Source: an uncultured Eggerthellaceae bacterium
Lineage (GTDB): Bacteria > Actinomycetota > Coriobacteriia > Coriobacteriales > Eggerthellaceae
DNA: 64,000 nucleotides
Direction: 5' to 3'
Assembly: GCA_958452575.1 (NCBI GenBank)
Contig: CAUDUM010000006.1
Span: forward strand, 129,477 to 193,476
This document shows positions 8,492-17,021 of this stretch, one piece after another. The notes under the pieces are model-generated. The model was not told the DNA's origin. It worked only from the letters and a program-made list of their open reading frames with translations, and did not search any database. Positions within the stretch are counted from its first letter, which is position 1; the number at the start of each line of letters is the position of its first letter. The position numbers and the translations under genes were made by a program.

Positions 8492-9049
8492 CTAGCTACA
8501 TCGACACAGCAGGGCGACGGCTGTCGCGGAGATGCCCTCCTCGCGGCCTTCGAAACCCAAGCGTTCGGTCGTGGTCGCCTTGACGCCCACGTTGTCGACG
8601 GGCACCCCCATCGCGCGCGCCAGGTTCTCGCGCATTTTGTCGCGATACGGCGAGATCTTGGGACGCTGCGCGGCGATGACCGAATCGACGTCGAGGATCT
8701 CGTAGCCCTCGGCGCGCACTTTGTCGGCGACCGCCGCCAGAAGCTTCAGCGAATCGGCGCCCTCGTAGGCGGGATCGGTGTCGGGGAACAGCTTGCCGAT
8801 GTCCCCGCCGCGAATCGCGCCCAAAAGCGCGTCGGAGACGGCATGCGCGAGGACATCCGCATCCGAATGGCCGAGCAGTCCCAGCTCATGCGGGATCTCG
8901 ACGCCGCCCAAGATGAGCTTGCGCCCCTCGACCAGCGCATGGACGTCATAGCCCTGCCCGATCCTCAAACGCCGGGGGTCGAACGCCGCCCCGGCCACCC
9001 CGGCTGCCCCGGTCGCGCCGGAATCCGTCATCTCCTCTGATTCGCTCAC
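8492..9049 (-). CDS. ispF: 2-C-methyl-D-erythritol 2,4-cyclodiphosphate synthase
   Basis: A 185-residue enzyme of the MEP isoprenoid pathway, cyclising CDP-methylerythritol 2-phosphate. Metal-binding and active-site motifs are present: IGQGYDVHAL, GHSDADVLAHAVSDALLGA and TTTERLGFEGREEG. The first 25 residues are an extension beyond the usual family start. It starts with GTG, and GTGA (9046-9049) overlaps the ispD stop, so IspD and IspF are translationally coupled, as is common for consecutive or fused IspDF enzymes. Confidence 0.96.
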   Translation of the reverse strand: MSESEEMTDSGATGAAGVAGAAFDPRRLRIGQGYDVHALVEGRKLILGGVEIPHELGLLGHSDADVLAHAVSDALLGAIRGGDIGKLFPDTDPAYEGADSLKLLAAVADKVRAEGYEILDVDSVIAAQRPKISPYRDKMRENLARAMGVPVDNVGVKATTTERLGFEGREEGISATAVALLCRCS

Positions 9050-9891
9050 AGGTCGCGTCCTTCCTTCTCGCGAAGATGCGCGCCCACCGCGGCCACCATC
9101 ATCAGGTAGTCCTCGGGGACGGTCAGCTTGATGTTGTCGCGCTTGCCCTCGACGACCAGCACGCGGCCGCCCAAACGCTCGATGAGCGACGAATCGTCCG
9201 TGCCCACGAAGCCGTCGGAAAGCGCGGAGGCATGCGCGCGGCGGTAGATGCCTGTGCGGAACACCTGCGGCGTCTGCGCGTTCCAGAACACGCTGCGGTC
9301 GGGCGTGCCCACGATGACGCCGTCCTCGACGACCTTGAGCGTGTCGATGGCGGGATGCGCGACCACGGCGCCGTCGGCATCGAAGTTGCCCTTGAGGGTG
9401 TTGATCGTGTGAGCGATGAGCTCGGAGGAGATCAGCGGGCGGGCGCCGTCGTGCGTGACCACGTACTCGTAGTCGTCGGGCACGTACTCCAAGCCCGAGA
9501 ACGCCGACTCCTGGCGGCTGGGGCCGGAGGGTGCCAGCACGATGGGCGTGACGAAGGGGAACGGGTCGATCGCCGTCTTGAGGTACTCCTCGTGGCGCTC
9601 CTCAGGGCACACGATGACGATGAGGCCGATGTCTGCGACGGCATCGAACGCCTCGGCGGACCAGGTGAGGATGGGCTTGTGCGCGATCTCGACGAGCTGC
9701 TTGCCGCCCTCCTTGCCGAACCGCTCGCCCGAGCCGCCGGCCAGGATGATCGCGGCGGTCTTGGGGTTTTTGCCCACTTTGCCCTGAAGCCCGTGCTCTT
9801 GGGCGAGCGCATCCATGTCGAAGTCATCCGAGGCCAGCGCGAACCCGCGCAGCACCGACGGAGAATAGATGGGATCGATGGTTTGCGTCAT
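9046..9891 (-). CDS. ispD: 2-C-methyl-D-erythritol 4-phosphate cytidylyltransferase
   Basis: A 281-residue MEP-pathway cytidylyltransferase. The nucleotide-binding signature IILAGGSGERFG begins near residue 48. Later it has THDGARPL and the substrate-loop region WNAQTPQVF. The roughly 43 residues before the catalytic fold are an unusual extension (MTQTIDPIYSPSVLRG and on) with no recognised domain. The start is nevertheless supported by GGGGAGG seven bases before the ATG, and no better internal start is seen. It is the first gene of the ispD-ispF pair. Confidence 0.94.
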   Translation of the reverse strand: MTQTIDPIYSPSVLRGFALASDDFDMDALAQEHGLQGKVGKNPKTAAIILAGGSGERFGKEGGKQLVEIAHKPILTWSAEAFDAVADIGLIVIVCPEERHEEYLKTAIDPFPFVTPIVLAPSGPSRQESAFSGLEYVPDDYEYVVTHDGARPLISSELIAHTINTLKGNFDADGAVVAHPAIDTLKVVEDGVIVGTPDRSVFWNAQTPQVFRTGIYRRAHASALSDGFVGTDDSSLIERLGGRVLVVEGKRDNIKLTVPEDYLMMVAAVGAHLREKEGRDL

Positions 9892-9975
9892 GCGAAAGCC
9901 TCCCCAACGCTTCTGCCTTAAGTTATCCCATCATTATAGCCGCAGATGGGCGCCGCGGCATCGGCAGACGCGATG

Positions 9976-10007
9976 AAAAGGCCGCCCGCCAGACGGCGGA
10001 CGGCCTC
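9976..10007 (-). terminator. Intrinsic terminator of clpC
   Basis: On the minus strand AGGCCGTCCGCC and GGCGGGCGGCCT pair around GTCT and are followed by TTTTC. It lies about 50 bases beyond the clpC stop. Confidence 0.8.
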
Positions 10008-10054
10008 AAGAGGGCGGGTATGCCGGGCGCGCCTCGTCGGAGGCTCGTCGGGAG

Positions 10055-12625
10055 TTAGTCCGAAGCGCCGCCCGTCAAGGAGCCGGCGGGACCGGAGCTC
10101 ATGCCGGCGTGACCCAGGTCGAAGTTGGTCAGCAGCAGCTCCGCCTCGCGCGCGATGCTGTCGCGCTTGCGCGGCGCGGGGATGGCGCCGGAGCCCTGGC
10201 TGAACACCAGCTCGCCGTCCTTGGCGTCCACGTCGATGACCGAGCCGCTGGTCCACTTGCCCTCCAGGATCTGCTCGGACAGCGGATCCTCCAGCAGGCG
10301 CTGGATGGCGCGGCGCAGCGGACGGGCGCCGTAGGCGGTGTCGGTGCCCTCCTTGGCGAGCAGGGCGCAGGCCGCGTCGCTCAGGTTGATCGACATGTTC
10401 TGGGCGATCAGGCGCTCGCGCAGGTCGGCCACCATGAGCTTGACGATCTCGCCGATCTCGGCGGGCGTGAGCGACTTGAACACGATGATCTCGTCGACGC
10501 GGTTGAGGAACTCGGGGCGGAACAGCTTCTTGACCTCGGACATCACGCGGCTCTTGATCTCCTTGTCGGAAAGCCCCGCCTGCCCGTCGGTGGCAAAGCC
10601 CACCGTCGCCGGCTGGGCGATCTCGCGCGCGCCCACGTTGGAGGTCATGATGATGACCGTGTTGCGGAAATCGACCGTGCGGCCCTGGGCGTCGGTCAGG
10701 CGCCCCTCCTCCAAGATCTGCAGCAGGATGTTGAACACGTCGGGGTGCGCCTTCTCGATCTCGTCGAACAGCACCACCGAGTACGGGCGCTGGCGCACGG
10801 CCTTGGTCAGCTGGCCGCCCTCGTCGAATCCGACGTAGCCCGGAGGCGAGCCCACCAGGCGGCTGACGCTGTGCTTTTCCATGTACTCGGACATGTCGAA
10901 GGAGATGAGCGCCTCCTCGCTGTTGAACAGGAACTCGGCGAGCGCCTTGGACAGCTCGGTCTTGCCCACGCCCGACGGGCCCAGGAAGATGAACGAGCCG
11001 GCGGGACGGCGCGGATCCTTGAGCCCGCTGCGGCTGCGGCGGATCGCCTTGGACAGAGCCGTCACGGCCTCATTCTGGCCGATGACGCGCTCGTGCAGCA
11101 CGCTTTCCATGCGCAGCAGCTTCTCGGTCTCGGCCTCGGTGAGGTCGGAGACCGGCACGCCCGTGGTCATGCTCACCACGTCGGCGATCTCCTGGACGCC
11201 GATCTGCTGGACGGTCTTTTGGGCCGTCTCCTCCCAGTTCTTCTGGGCCTCGTCGCGCTGCTCCTTGAGCTTGGTCTCCTCGTCGCGCAGCGTGGCGGCG
11301 CGCTCGAAGTCCTGCGCGGCGATGGCGGCGTCCTTCTCGGCGCGCGTGTGGCGCAGCTGGTCGTCGAGGTCGCGCAGCTCCTTGGGCAGCGTCATGTTGC
11401 GGATGCGCATGCGCGCGCCCGCCTCGTCGACGACGTCGATCGCCTTGTCGGGCAGGTAGCGGTCCTGGATGTAGCGGTTCGACAGCGACACGGCGGCGTG
11501 CAGCGCTTCCTCGGTGTAGCGCACCTGGTGATGCGCCTCGTACTTGTCGCGCAGGCCCTCCAGGATGCGGATCGTCTGCTCTTCGGAAGGCTCATTGACC
11601 ATGATCGTCTGGAAGCGGCGCTCGAGCGCGGAGTCCTTCTCGAGGTGCTTGCGGTACTCGTCGATGGTGGTCGCGCCGATGACCTGGATCTCGCCGCGAG
11701 ACAGCGGCGGCTTCAGGATGGCGGCGGCGTCGATGGAGCCCTCGGCGGATCCGGCGCCGATCAGCGTGTGCATCTCGTCGATGAACAGGATGACGTCCTT
11801 GGCGCCGATCACCTCTTTGATGACCTTCTTCAAGCGCTCCTCGAACTCGCCGCGATACTTGCTGCCGGCGACCAGGGCGGACACGTCGAGCGTGATCAGG
11901 CGCTTGCCGCGCAGGATGTCGGGCACTTGGTTGGACACGATGAGCTCGGCCAAACCCTCCGCCACGGCGGTTTTGCCCACGCCGGGCTCGCCGATGAGCA
12001 GCGGGTTGTTCTTCTGGCGGCGGCTCAGGACCTGCATCACGCGCTCGATCTCGCCCGCGCGGCCGATGACGGGGTCCAGCTTGCCATCGCGCGCCTTCTG
12101 CGTGAGGTCGGTGCCGAACTCCTTGAGCATGCTGTCGGACTGCGGCCCGCCCTGCGCGAACGCGTTGCGGCCGGCATAGACCGGGCTTTGGCCGACCAGG
12201 TCGTTGAGCGCGGCGCGGACATCGTCGCCTTTGACGCCGAGGCGGCCCAGCACGTTGAGCGCCGTGCCCTCGCCCTCGCGGACGATGCCGAGCAGCAGGT
12301 GCTCGGTGGAAATGTAGCTTTGGCCCATCTGCATCGCCTCGCGCAGCGAGTTCTCCAGCACGCGCTTCATGCGCGGGGTGAACGACAGGTGGCCCGACAC
12401 GTCAGCCGCCTCGTCGATGGCCACGACCTGGCGGATGTTGGAGATGACGTCGTCGTACTTGACGTTCAGGCGGTCCAGCGCCTGGGCGGCCAGGCCGTCC
12501 TTCTCCTTTATCAGACCGAGCAGAATGTGCTCGGTGCCCACGTAGGGCTGATGCAGGGCGCGCGCCTCGTCCTGTGCAAGGACGAGCACCTTGCGCGCCT
12601 TGTCGGTGAACTTCTCGAATGACAT
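10055..12625 (-). CDS. clpC: ATP-dependent Clp protease ATPase subunit ClpC
   Basis: An 856-residue AAA+ unfoldase that feeds substrates to ClpP. Order of domains: two Clp_N repeats (residues 1-145), AAA-1 with Walker A GEPGVGKTAVAEGL and Walker B LFIDEMH, a coiled middle domain with a UVR-type segment (AAQDFERAATLRDEETKLKE), AAA-2 with GPSGVGKTELSKAL, and the ClpB D2-small domain. The C-terminal 50 residues are a family-variable tail. The start has GAGG five bases upstream. A CIRCE operator lies about 115 bases before the ATG, so HrcA control is expected. Confidence 0.97.
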   Translation of the reverse strand: MSFEKFTDKARKVLVLAQDEARALHQPYVGTEHILLGLIKEKDGLAAQALDRLNVKYDDVISNIRQVVAIDEAADVSGHLSFTPRMKRVLENSLREAMQMGQSYISTEHLLLGIVREGEGTALNVLGRLGVKGDDVRAALNDLVGQSPVYAGRNAFAQGGPQSDSMLKEFGTDLTQKARDGKLDPVIGRAGEIERVMQVLSRRQKNNPLLIGEPGVGKTAVAEGLAELIVSNQVPDILRGKRLITLDVSALVAGSKYRGEFEERLKKVIKEVIGAKDVILFIDEMHTLIGAGSAEGSIDAAAILKPPLSRGEIQVIGATTIDEYRKHLEKDSALERRFQTIMVNEPSEEQTIRILEGLRDKYEAHHQVRYTEEALHAAVSLSNRYIQDRYLPDKAIDVVDEAGARMRIRNMTLPKELRDLDDQLRHTRAEKDAAIAAQDFERAATLRDEETKLKEQRDEAQKNWEETAQKTVQQIGVQEIADVVSMTTGVPVSDLTEAETEKLLRMESVLHERVIGQNEAVTALSKAIRRSRSGLKDPRRPAGSFIFLGPSGVGKTELSKALAEFLFNSEEALISFDMSEYMEKHSVSRLVGSPPGYVGFDEGGQLTKAVRQRPYSVVLFDEIEKAHPDVFNILLQILEEGRLTDAQGRTVDFRNTVIIMTSNVGAREIAQPATVGFATDGQAGLSDKEIKSRVMSEVKKLFRPEFLNRVDEIIVFKSLTPAEIGEIVKLMVADLRERLIAQNMSINLSDAACALLAKEGTDTAYGARPLRRAIQRLLEDPLSEQILEGKWTSGSVIDVDAKDGELVFSQGSGAIPAPRKRDSIAREAELLLTNFDLGHAGMSSGPAGSLTGGASD

Positions 12626-12737
12626 GCAAGCCTCGTTTCTTCAGAGGTTGTCGTGCGGGTCCGCGCCGCCGGAGGCCGCTCAAGGCGCCCTGCCGCCACT
12701 GCGGTTAAGTGACACCGCGTCTTTACCACGAAACACT

Positions 12738-12764
12738 CTAGCACTCCTGTCAACAGAGTGCCAA
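12738..12764 (-). promoter_or_regulatory. CIRCE operator with embedded -35 element
   Basis: TAGCACTC (12739-12746), nine spacer bases, then GAGTGCCA (12756-12763): this is the HrcA-binding CIRCE palindrome with one or two departures from the consensus. On the minus strand a perfect TTGACA (12748-12753) sits in and beside the spacer, so a bound repressor would block the -35 region of clpC. A matching -10 is not clear. Confidence 0.85.
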
Positions 12765-12808
12765 ACCGTCATCGCTACGTAACGAAATGCCCATCACCGA
12801 AAAACGAA

Positions 12809-12830
12809 CGCCCCCGCAGGAGCGGGGGCG
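12809..12830 (-). terminator. Intrinsic terminator of lysS
   Basis: CGCCCCCGC and GCGGGGGCG pair around AGGA. On the minus strand TTCGTTTTTC follows. It lies about 30 bases past the lysS stop and also separates lysS from the clpC promoter. Confidence 0.85.
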
Positions 12831-12858
12831 TCACGCAGGCGAACGAGTCGTCTAAGCG

Positions 12859-14814
12859 CTAATAGAGCTTGGCGCCGGCGGGGATGCGGTCGTCGATCTG
12901 GAGGAGGTTGAGGCGCTCCTCGTCGCCCTCCTTGTGGATGGCGGACAGCAGCATGCCGCAGGAGTCGATGCCCATCATCTTGCGCGGCGGCAGGTTGGTG
13001 ATGGCCACCAACGTGCGGCCCACCAGGTCCTCCGGCTCGTAGTAGGCGCGGATGCCCGAGAGGATCGTGCGGTCGGCGCCCGAGCCGTCGTCGAGCGTGA
13101 ACTGGAGCAGCTTCTTGCTCTTGGGGACAGCGACGCACTCCTTCACCTTGACGGCGCGGAAATCCGACTTGCTGAACGTCTCGAAGTCGACCTCGTCCTC
13201 GAACAGCGGCTCGACGACGATCTTGGAGCGATCGATCGTGGGAACCTTGTTCGGCGCATAGGCGTCCTCGGCCGCGGCGGCGTCGGAGGAGCTGAGCTTG
13301 GAGCGCGAGCCCTTCTCGGGCTTCATGTGCGGGAACAGCAGCACGTCGCGGATGGACGCCTGGTTGGTGAGCAGCATGACCACGCGGTCGATGCCGATGC
13401 CGATGCCGCCAGCGGGCGGCATACCGTACTCCAGCGCGCGCACGTAATCCTCGTCGTACTCCATGGCCTCCTCGTCGCCGCCAGCCTTCTCCTCCATCTG
13501 GCGGGCGAAGCGCTCGGCCTGGTCGACCGGGTCGTTGAGCTCGCTGAACGCGTTGGCGTACTCGTGGCCGGCGATAACCAGCTCGAAGCGGTGCGTGAGG
13601 CGCGGCTCGTCATCGTAGCGCTTGGCCAGCGGGCTCACCTCGATCGGGTAGTCCACGACGAACGTCGGGTTGACGATGGTGTCCTCGCCCAGCTCGTCAT
13701 AGATCTCGGCGATGAGCTTGCCAGTTGTCCACTCGGGCTTGACCTCGATGCCGCGCGCCTTGCACTCGGCGGCAAGCTCCTCGGCGGGCGTGTCGATCGT
13801 CACCTCGCGGCCCAGGACCTCGGAGACGATCTCGGTCATGGGGCGGCTGGGCCACGTGCCGGACAGGTCGATCGTCATGCCTTGATACTCGATCTGCTCG
13901 GAATCGTTGACGGCGGCGTTGGCGGCCTTGATGACGCCTTCGGCGAGCGCCTTCATGCCCTCGAGGTCGGAGTAGGCGCGGTAGGCCTCCATCGTGGTGA
14001 ACTCGGGGTTGTGCGTGAGGTCCATGCCCTCGTTGCGGAAGATGCGGCCGATCTCGAACACGCGCTCGAACCCGCCCACCAGCAGGCGCTTGAGGTGCAG
14101 CTCGGTGGCGATGCGCAGGTAGCACTCCTGGTTGAGCGCGTTGAAGTGAGTGATAAACGGCTTGGCCGTGGCGCCGCCCTGGATCGTCTGCAGGATGGGC
14201 GTCTCGACCTCCATGTAGCCGTCGCCTTCCATGTAGCGACGGAACGCCGACAGGATGGCAGAGCGCTTGCGGAACGTCTCGCGCACGTCCTCGTTGACGA
14301 TGAGGTCGACGTAGCGCTGGCGGTAGCGCGTCTCCTTGTCGGACAGGCCGTGGAACTTCTCGGGCAGCGGGCGCACGCTCTTGGACAGCAGCTTGATCGC
14401 GCGGGGCGCGACGGAGAGCTGGCCGCGCTTGGTGCGCACGACGTTGCCCTCGACATTGACGATGTCGCCCACGTCGAGCTTCTTGAGCAGATCCCAGTCG
14501 GCCTCGCTCATGTCGTTGATGCGGCAGAACAGCTGGATGTCGGCCGTCGCGTCGCGCAGCACCACGAACGAGATCTTGCCCTGGCCGCGCTTGGCGACGA
14601 TGCGGCCGCCGATCTTCACGATGTCGTCGGTCTGACCCTCGTTGGGAAGGTCGGCATAGCCCGCCTCGATGTCGGCGGCGTAGTCGCGCACCTCGGAATG
14701 CTCGGGATACGGGTTGGCACCCGCCGCCAGGTACTCCTCGCGCGTCGCCAGACGACGCGCCCGCTCGTCGTTGAGCGTGGGATCGGGGGCGGTTTCGTTG
14801 ATGTTCTCGGTCAT
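12859..14814 (-). CDS. lysS: Lysyl-tRNA synthetase (class II) with C-terminal EMAPII-like tRNA-binding domain
   Basis: A 651-residue enzyme. The start is MTENINETAP at 14814, with GGGAG eight bases upstream; longer in-frame starts lack a site. It has the N-terminal OB-fold anticodon domain and the class II catalytic domain with motif 2 (FRNEGMD) and motif 3 (GIGIGIDRVVMLL). About 110 residues follow the normal end: DFRAVKVKECVAVPKSKKLL, TILSGIRAYYEPEDLVGRTL and LPPRKMMGIDSCGMLLSA. These match the MetRS-C/Arc1p/EMAPII OB-fold usually attached to MetRS. Typical bacterial LysRS is about 490-510 residues, so this is a fusion, expected to raise tRNA affinity. Confidence 0.95.
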   Translation of the reverse strand: MTENINETAPDPTLNDERARRLATREEYLAAGANPYPEHSEVRDYAADIEAGYADLPNEGQTDDIVKIGGRIVAKRGQGKISFVVLRDATADIQLFCRINDMSEADWDLLKKLDVGDIVNVEGNVVRTKRGQLSVAPRAIKLLSKSVRPLPEKFHGLSDKETRYRQRYVDLIVNEDVRETFRKRSAILSAFRRYMEGDGYMEVETPILQTIQGGATAKPFITHFNALNQECYLRIATELHLKRLLVGGFERVFEIGRIFRNEGMDLTHNPEFTTMEAYRAYSDLEGMKALAEGVIKAANAAVNDSEQIEYQGMTIDLSGTWPSRPMTEIVSEVLGREVTIDTPAEELAAECKARGIEVKPEWTTGKLIAEIYDELGEDTIVNPTFVVDYPIEVSPLAKRYDDEPRLTHRFELVIAGHEYANAFSELNDPVDQAERFARQMEEKAGGDEEAMEYDEDYVRALEYGMPPAGGIGIGIDRVVMLLTNQASIRDVLLFPHMKPEKGSRSKLSSSDAAAAEDAYAPNKVPTIDRSKIVVEPLFEDEVDFETFSKSDFRAVKVKECVAVPKSKKLLQFTLDDGSGADRTILSGIRAYYEPEDLVGRTLVAITNLPPRKMMGIDSCGMLLSAIHKEGDEERLNLLQIDDRIPAGAKLY

Positions 14815-14849
14815 TGTTTGAACTCCCATGTCGTTCGTAGAGTCAGCGA

Positions 14850-14951
14850 GGAGCCCTCTCGTGCCGGCGATTCGCGGGATCGTGCGAGCGAAGCGTACAA
14901 CGGGCACGCGAGTCCGCGGGATCCCACGGAGATCCGGCGCGAGAGGGCTCC
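14850..14951. repeat. 18-bp inverted repeat enclosing a structured spacer, greA-lysS gap
   Basis: GGAGCCCTCTCGTGCCGG (14850-14867) pairs with CCGGCGCGAGAGGGCTCC (14934-14951) with one mismatch. Inside are smaller hairpins and two copies of CGCGGGATC. On the minus strand it is the leader of lysS, or the tail of greA. It has no T-box sequence and no clear terminator T-run, so its role is open. Confidence 0.6.
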
Positions 14952-14995
14952 GCGGCATCGACGGGTTACGCCGGTCGGCAGATCGGCGGAACCTT

Positions 14996-15466
14996 TTAGT
15001 GCTCGATCTTGAGGATGCTCATCTTGATGACGCGGCCGGTGGGGCCGGTGGTCTCGATGTCATCGCCCTTCTTGTGGCCCAAAAGCGCCGCGCCGACCGG
15101 GGACTCGTTGGAGATCTTGCCCTCAGCGGTGTTGGCCTCGGCGCCGCCCACGATGGTGAACACGCGCTCGCGGCCGCCCATGTCGACGGTCACCGTGGAG
15201 CCGATGTTGACCTTGCTGGAGCGCTTGGGCGCGTTGACGACGGTCGCCTCGGACAGGATGCGGGAGATCTCGGCGATGCGCGCCTCCATCATGCCCTGCT
15301 CGTTCTTGGCGTCGTCGTACTCGGAGTTCTCGGAGATGTCGCCGAACTCGCGGGCGACCTTGATGCGCTCGCCGATCTCGGCGCGCTTCTCGGTCTCGAG
15401 GTAGTGCAGCTCCTGCTCGAGCTTCTCCTTGCCTTCCTGGGTCAGGATGAAATTGTCGTTGGCCAT
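14996..15466 (-). CDS. greA: Transcription elongation factor GreA
   Basis: A 156-residue protein starting MANDNFILTQEGKEKLEQEL, with AGGTGAGG three bases before the ATG at 15466. The N-terminal antiparallel coiled coil (to about residue 78) carries acidic tip residues in EFGDISENSEYDDAK. The C-terminal FKBP-like domain contains SPVGAALLGHKKGD. It rescues backtracked RNA polymerase by stimulating transcript cleavage. It lies upstream of lysS on the same strand. Confidence 0.96.
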   Translation of the reverse strand: MANDNFILTQEGKEKLEQELHYLETEKRAEIGERIKVAREFGDISENSEYDDAKNEQGMMEARIAEISRILSEATVVNAPKRSSKVNIGSTVTVDMGGRERVFTIVGGAEANTAEGKISNESPVGAALLGHKKGDDIETTGPTGRVIKMSILKIEH

Positions 15467-15647
15467 GTTCCTCACCTGTTCGTTTAAACGCAACGGACGC
15501 GCCTCGCGGGCGCGCCGTCTCTTACCTGATATTTCCCGGAGCGGCGGCGTGGCGCCGCCCTCCCCCGCTCGAACGTCGCCTCAGCGGGCCGCAGTCGAAA
15601 CGAGAACGCGGCGCGCGCTCAAGCACACGCCGCGAGATGCCCTGGGG

Positions 15648-15920
15648 CTATTCGGCCTTCTTGGTGACCACCTTGCGGGTGGTCTTCTTGGCGGCCGGCT
15701 TCTCCTCCGGCTCCTCCTCGACGACTTCCTCGACGACCTCTTCGACCTCGGAGGCCTCCTCTTCGGCGTCCTTCTTGTCGCCGCCGATGCCCTCGCGCAG
15801 GTTCTTGACGGTCTTGCCCAGCGCGCTGCCGAGCTTCGGAAGGTTCTTCGGGCCGAAGATCAGCAGGATGACTGCCAGGATGATCAGCAGCTCGGGCACG
15901 CCCATTCCCAGGATTTTCAT
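15648..15920 (-). CDS. tatA: Twin-arginine translocase subunit TatA/TatE
   Basis: A 90-residue protein starting MKILGMGVPELLIILAVILL, with GGAGGA four bases before the ATG. It has an N-terminal transmembrane helix, the FGPKNLPKLGSALGK amphipathic hinge typical of TatA, and a long acidic then Lys-rich tail. It forms the Tat protein-export pore. No TatC gene is nearby. It stands alone, downstream of a repeat-rich gap. Confidence 0.93.
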   Translation of the reverse strand: MKILGMGVPELLIILAVILLIFGPKNLPKLGSALGKTVKNLREGIGGDKKDAEEEASEVEEVVEEVVEEEPEEKPAAKKTTRKVVTKKAE

Positions 15921-16291
15921 ACGGTTCCTCCAACTGTGCAAAGACGGAGGCCTCATGCCTCCACCCTTTATCCTCCGCTTCAAAAAACCGCCCGGGCAGG
16001 GCGGCTGATTGCAGCCCCGCTAGGATAGCACAAGCGCCGGGGAATTGACCCCTCGTACAAAATGAACACGCCCCCGCGAAAGGCGAAGGGCGCCGAGGCG
16101 TCTTGCACCTGGCGATGTCATACGGCGGCGATAGCGCGAGGGCAGCAGCGGCGCGAGAAAGGCGCTGATTGCGAAAAGCGCCCGAAAGAAGCCAAGCATC
16201 GCAGGCGAAGCAAGAGAGCATCGATGATGGCGGATGAGCGCTGCGACGAAGAGCATCTCCCGGGAATCACGCAGCATGTCCGAGCGTCCCG

Positions 16292-16497
16292 CAAACAGGA
16301 AACCAGTACCGGAATCCGGTTTGAAAAGCGAATCGCGCGCAGAAATGTGGTTTCTACCAGTTTGAGGAGCTATTTCGGGCCTCAAACTGGCAGAAACCAC
16401 TTCTCGATGAAAAATGAGTCGCTGAAACTGGATATCGGTACTGGTTTCCTGTTTGATAAACCCTTCAAAATGGAGAGTGGTACCGGCTTCCCGTTTG
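16292..16497. repeat. Nested long inverted repeats with a third direct copy
   Basis: Outer arms 16292-16322 and 16425-16455 match in 28 of 31 positions as an inverted pair; the core is CAAACAGGAAACCAGTACCG. Inner arms 16347-16366 and 16381-16400 match in 19 of 20 (core GTGGTTTCT and CCAGTTTGAG) around a 14-base loop. A third, diverged copy of the outer unit follows as a direct repeat at 16479-16497, differing only by C/T transitions. This is the main content of the gene-free stretch 15921-16653. Confidence 0.85.
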
Positions 16498-16653
16498 GTC
16501 GTGACAATCGGGGGCGGGACGAAGAGGACGGCAAGAGGCGCGTGCCAGACAGACCCCAAGCCGTTGCGGAGAAGCAGGGGGAGGCGCGATTCCAGGCCAC
16601 GGCGCAACCGCGAAGCGCAAGAGCGGACACGCGATGATCGTCCTGGCAATGAA

Positions 16654-16677
16654 AAAGCCCCGGCGAGCCGGGGCTTT
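16654..16677 (-). terminator. Intrinsic terminator of tRNA-Pro
   Basis: AAAGCCCCGG and CCGGGGCTTT pair around a 4-base loop, with a T-rich minus-strand tail. It lies nine bases after the tRNA CCA end. Confidence 0.85.
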
Positions 16678-16685
16678 CGTTTCGA

Positions 16686-16762
16686 TGGTCGGGATGACTG
16701 GATTTGAACCAGCGACCTCTGCGTCCCGAACGCAGCGCTCTACCAAGCTGAGCCACATCCCG
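16686..16762 (-). tRNA. tRNA-Pro (anticodon CGG), CCA encoded
   Basis: On the minus strand the 77-base sequence folds as a tRNA. The acceptor stem is CGGGATG/CATCCCG, the D loop contains AGCTTGGTAGA, and the anticodon stem CTGCG/CGCAG carries loop TTCGGGA, giving anticodon CGG for proline codon CCG. The T loop is GGTTCAAATCC, discriminator base A. The 3' CCA is encoded (16686-16688). A TAATAT-like -10 lies just upstream (around 16788-16793). Confidence 0.95.
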
Positions 16763-17021
16763 ATGCCGCTAAAAGCAGCGACGGATATATTAGCACAAAC
16801 TCGCCGTCGTGCGCGAAAAAGTTTTGAGATTCTATCTCCAACACCTAGCGAGCCCAGAAGCTCCATGCGGATGAAGCTCGAGCATATCCCTAGATGAAAA
16901 TCGAAAGCTGCCCTTTGCGCGGCATCCCAGGCTTTCGTGCAAACGCCTTCCGCCACAGCACGCGACGGCCGAAATGGCATGCGCCCACGCAACCGCCGTT
17001 TGCTCTTACGTGCCCGTCCGG

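Noticed and set aside
14815..14958. Longer N terminus for LysRS from an upstream in-frame start
   Set aside because: The added residues are Arg/Pro-rich without homology, and GGGAG sits correctly before the ATG at 14814.
14815..14995. T-box riboswitch for lysS
   Set aside because: No T-box consensus or specifier-loop structure could be found; only the long stem pair is seen.
16292..16497. Possible CRISPR array
   Set aside because: Copies are inverted and unevenly spaced, spacers are not uniform, and no cas genes are present.
16020..16649. Overlapping open frames on both strands in the tatA-tRNA gap
   Set aside because: They read through the inverted repeats, giving repeated SGTGFLF-like strings; no start sites or domains.
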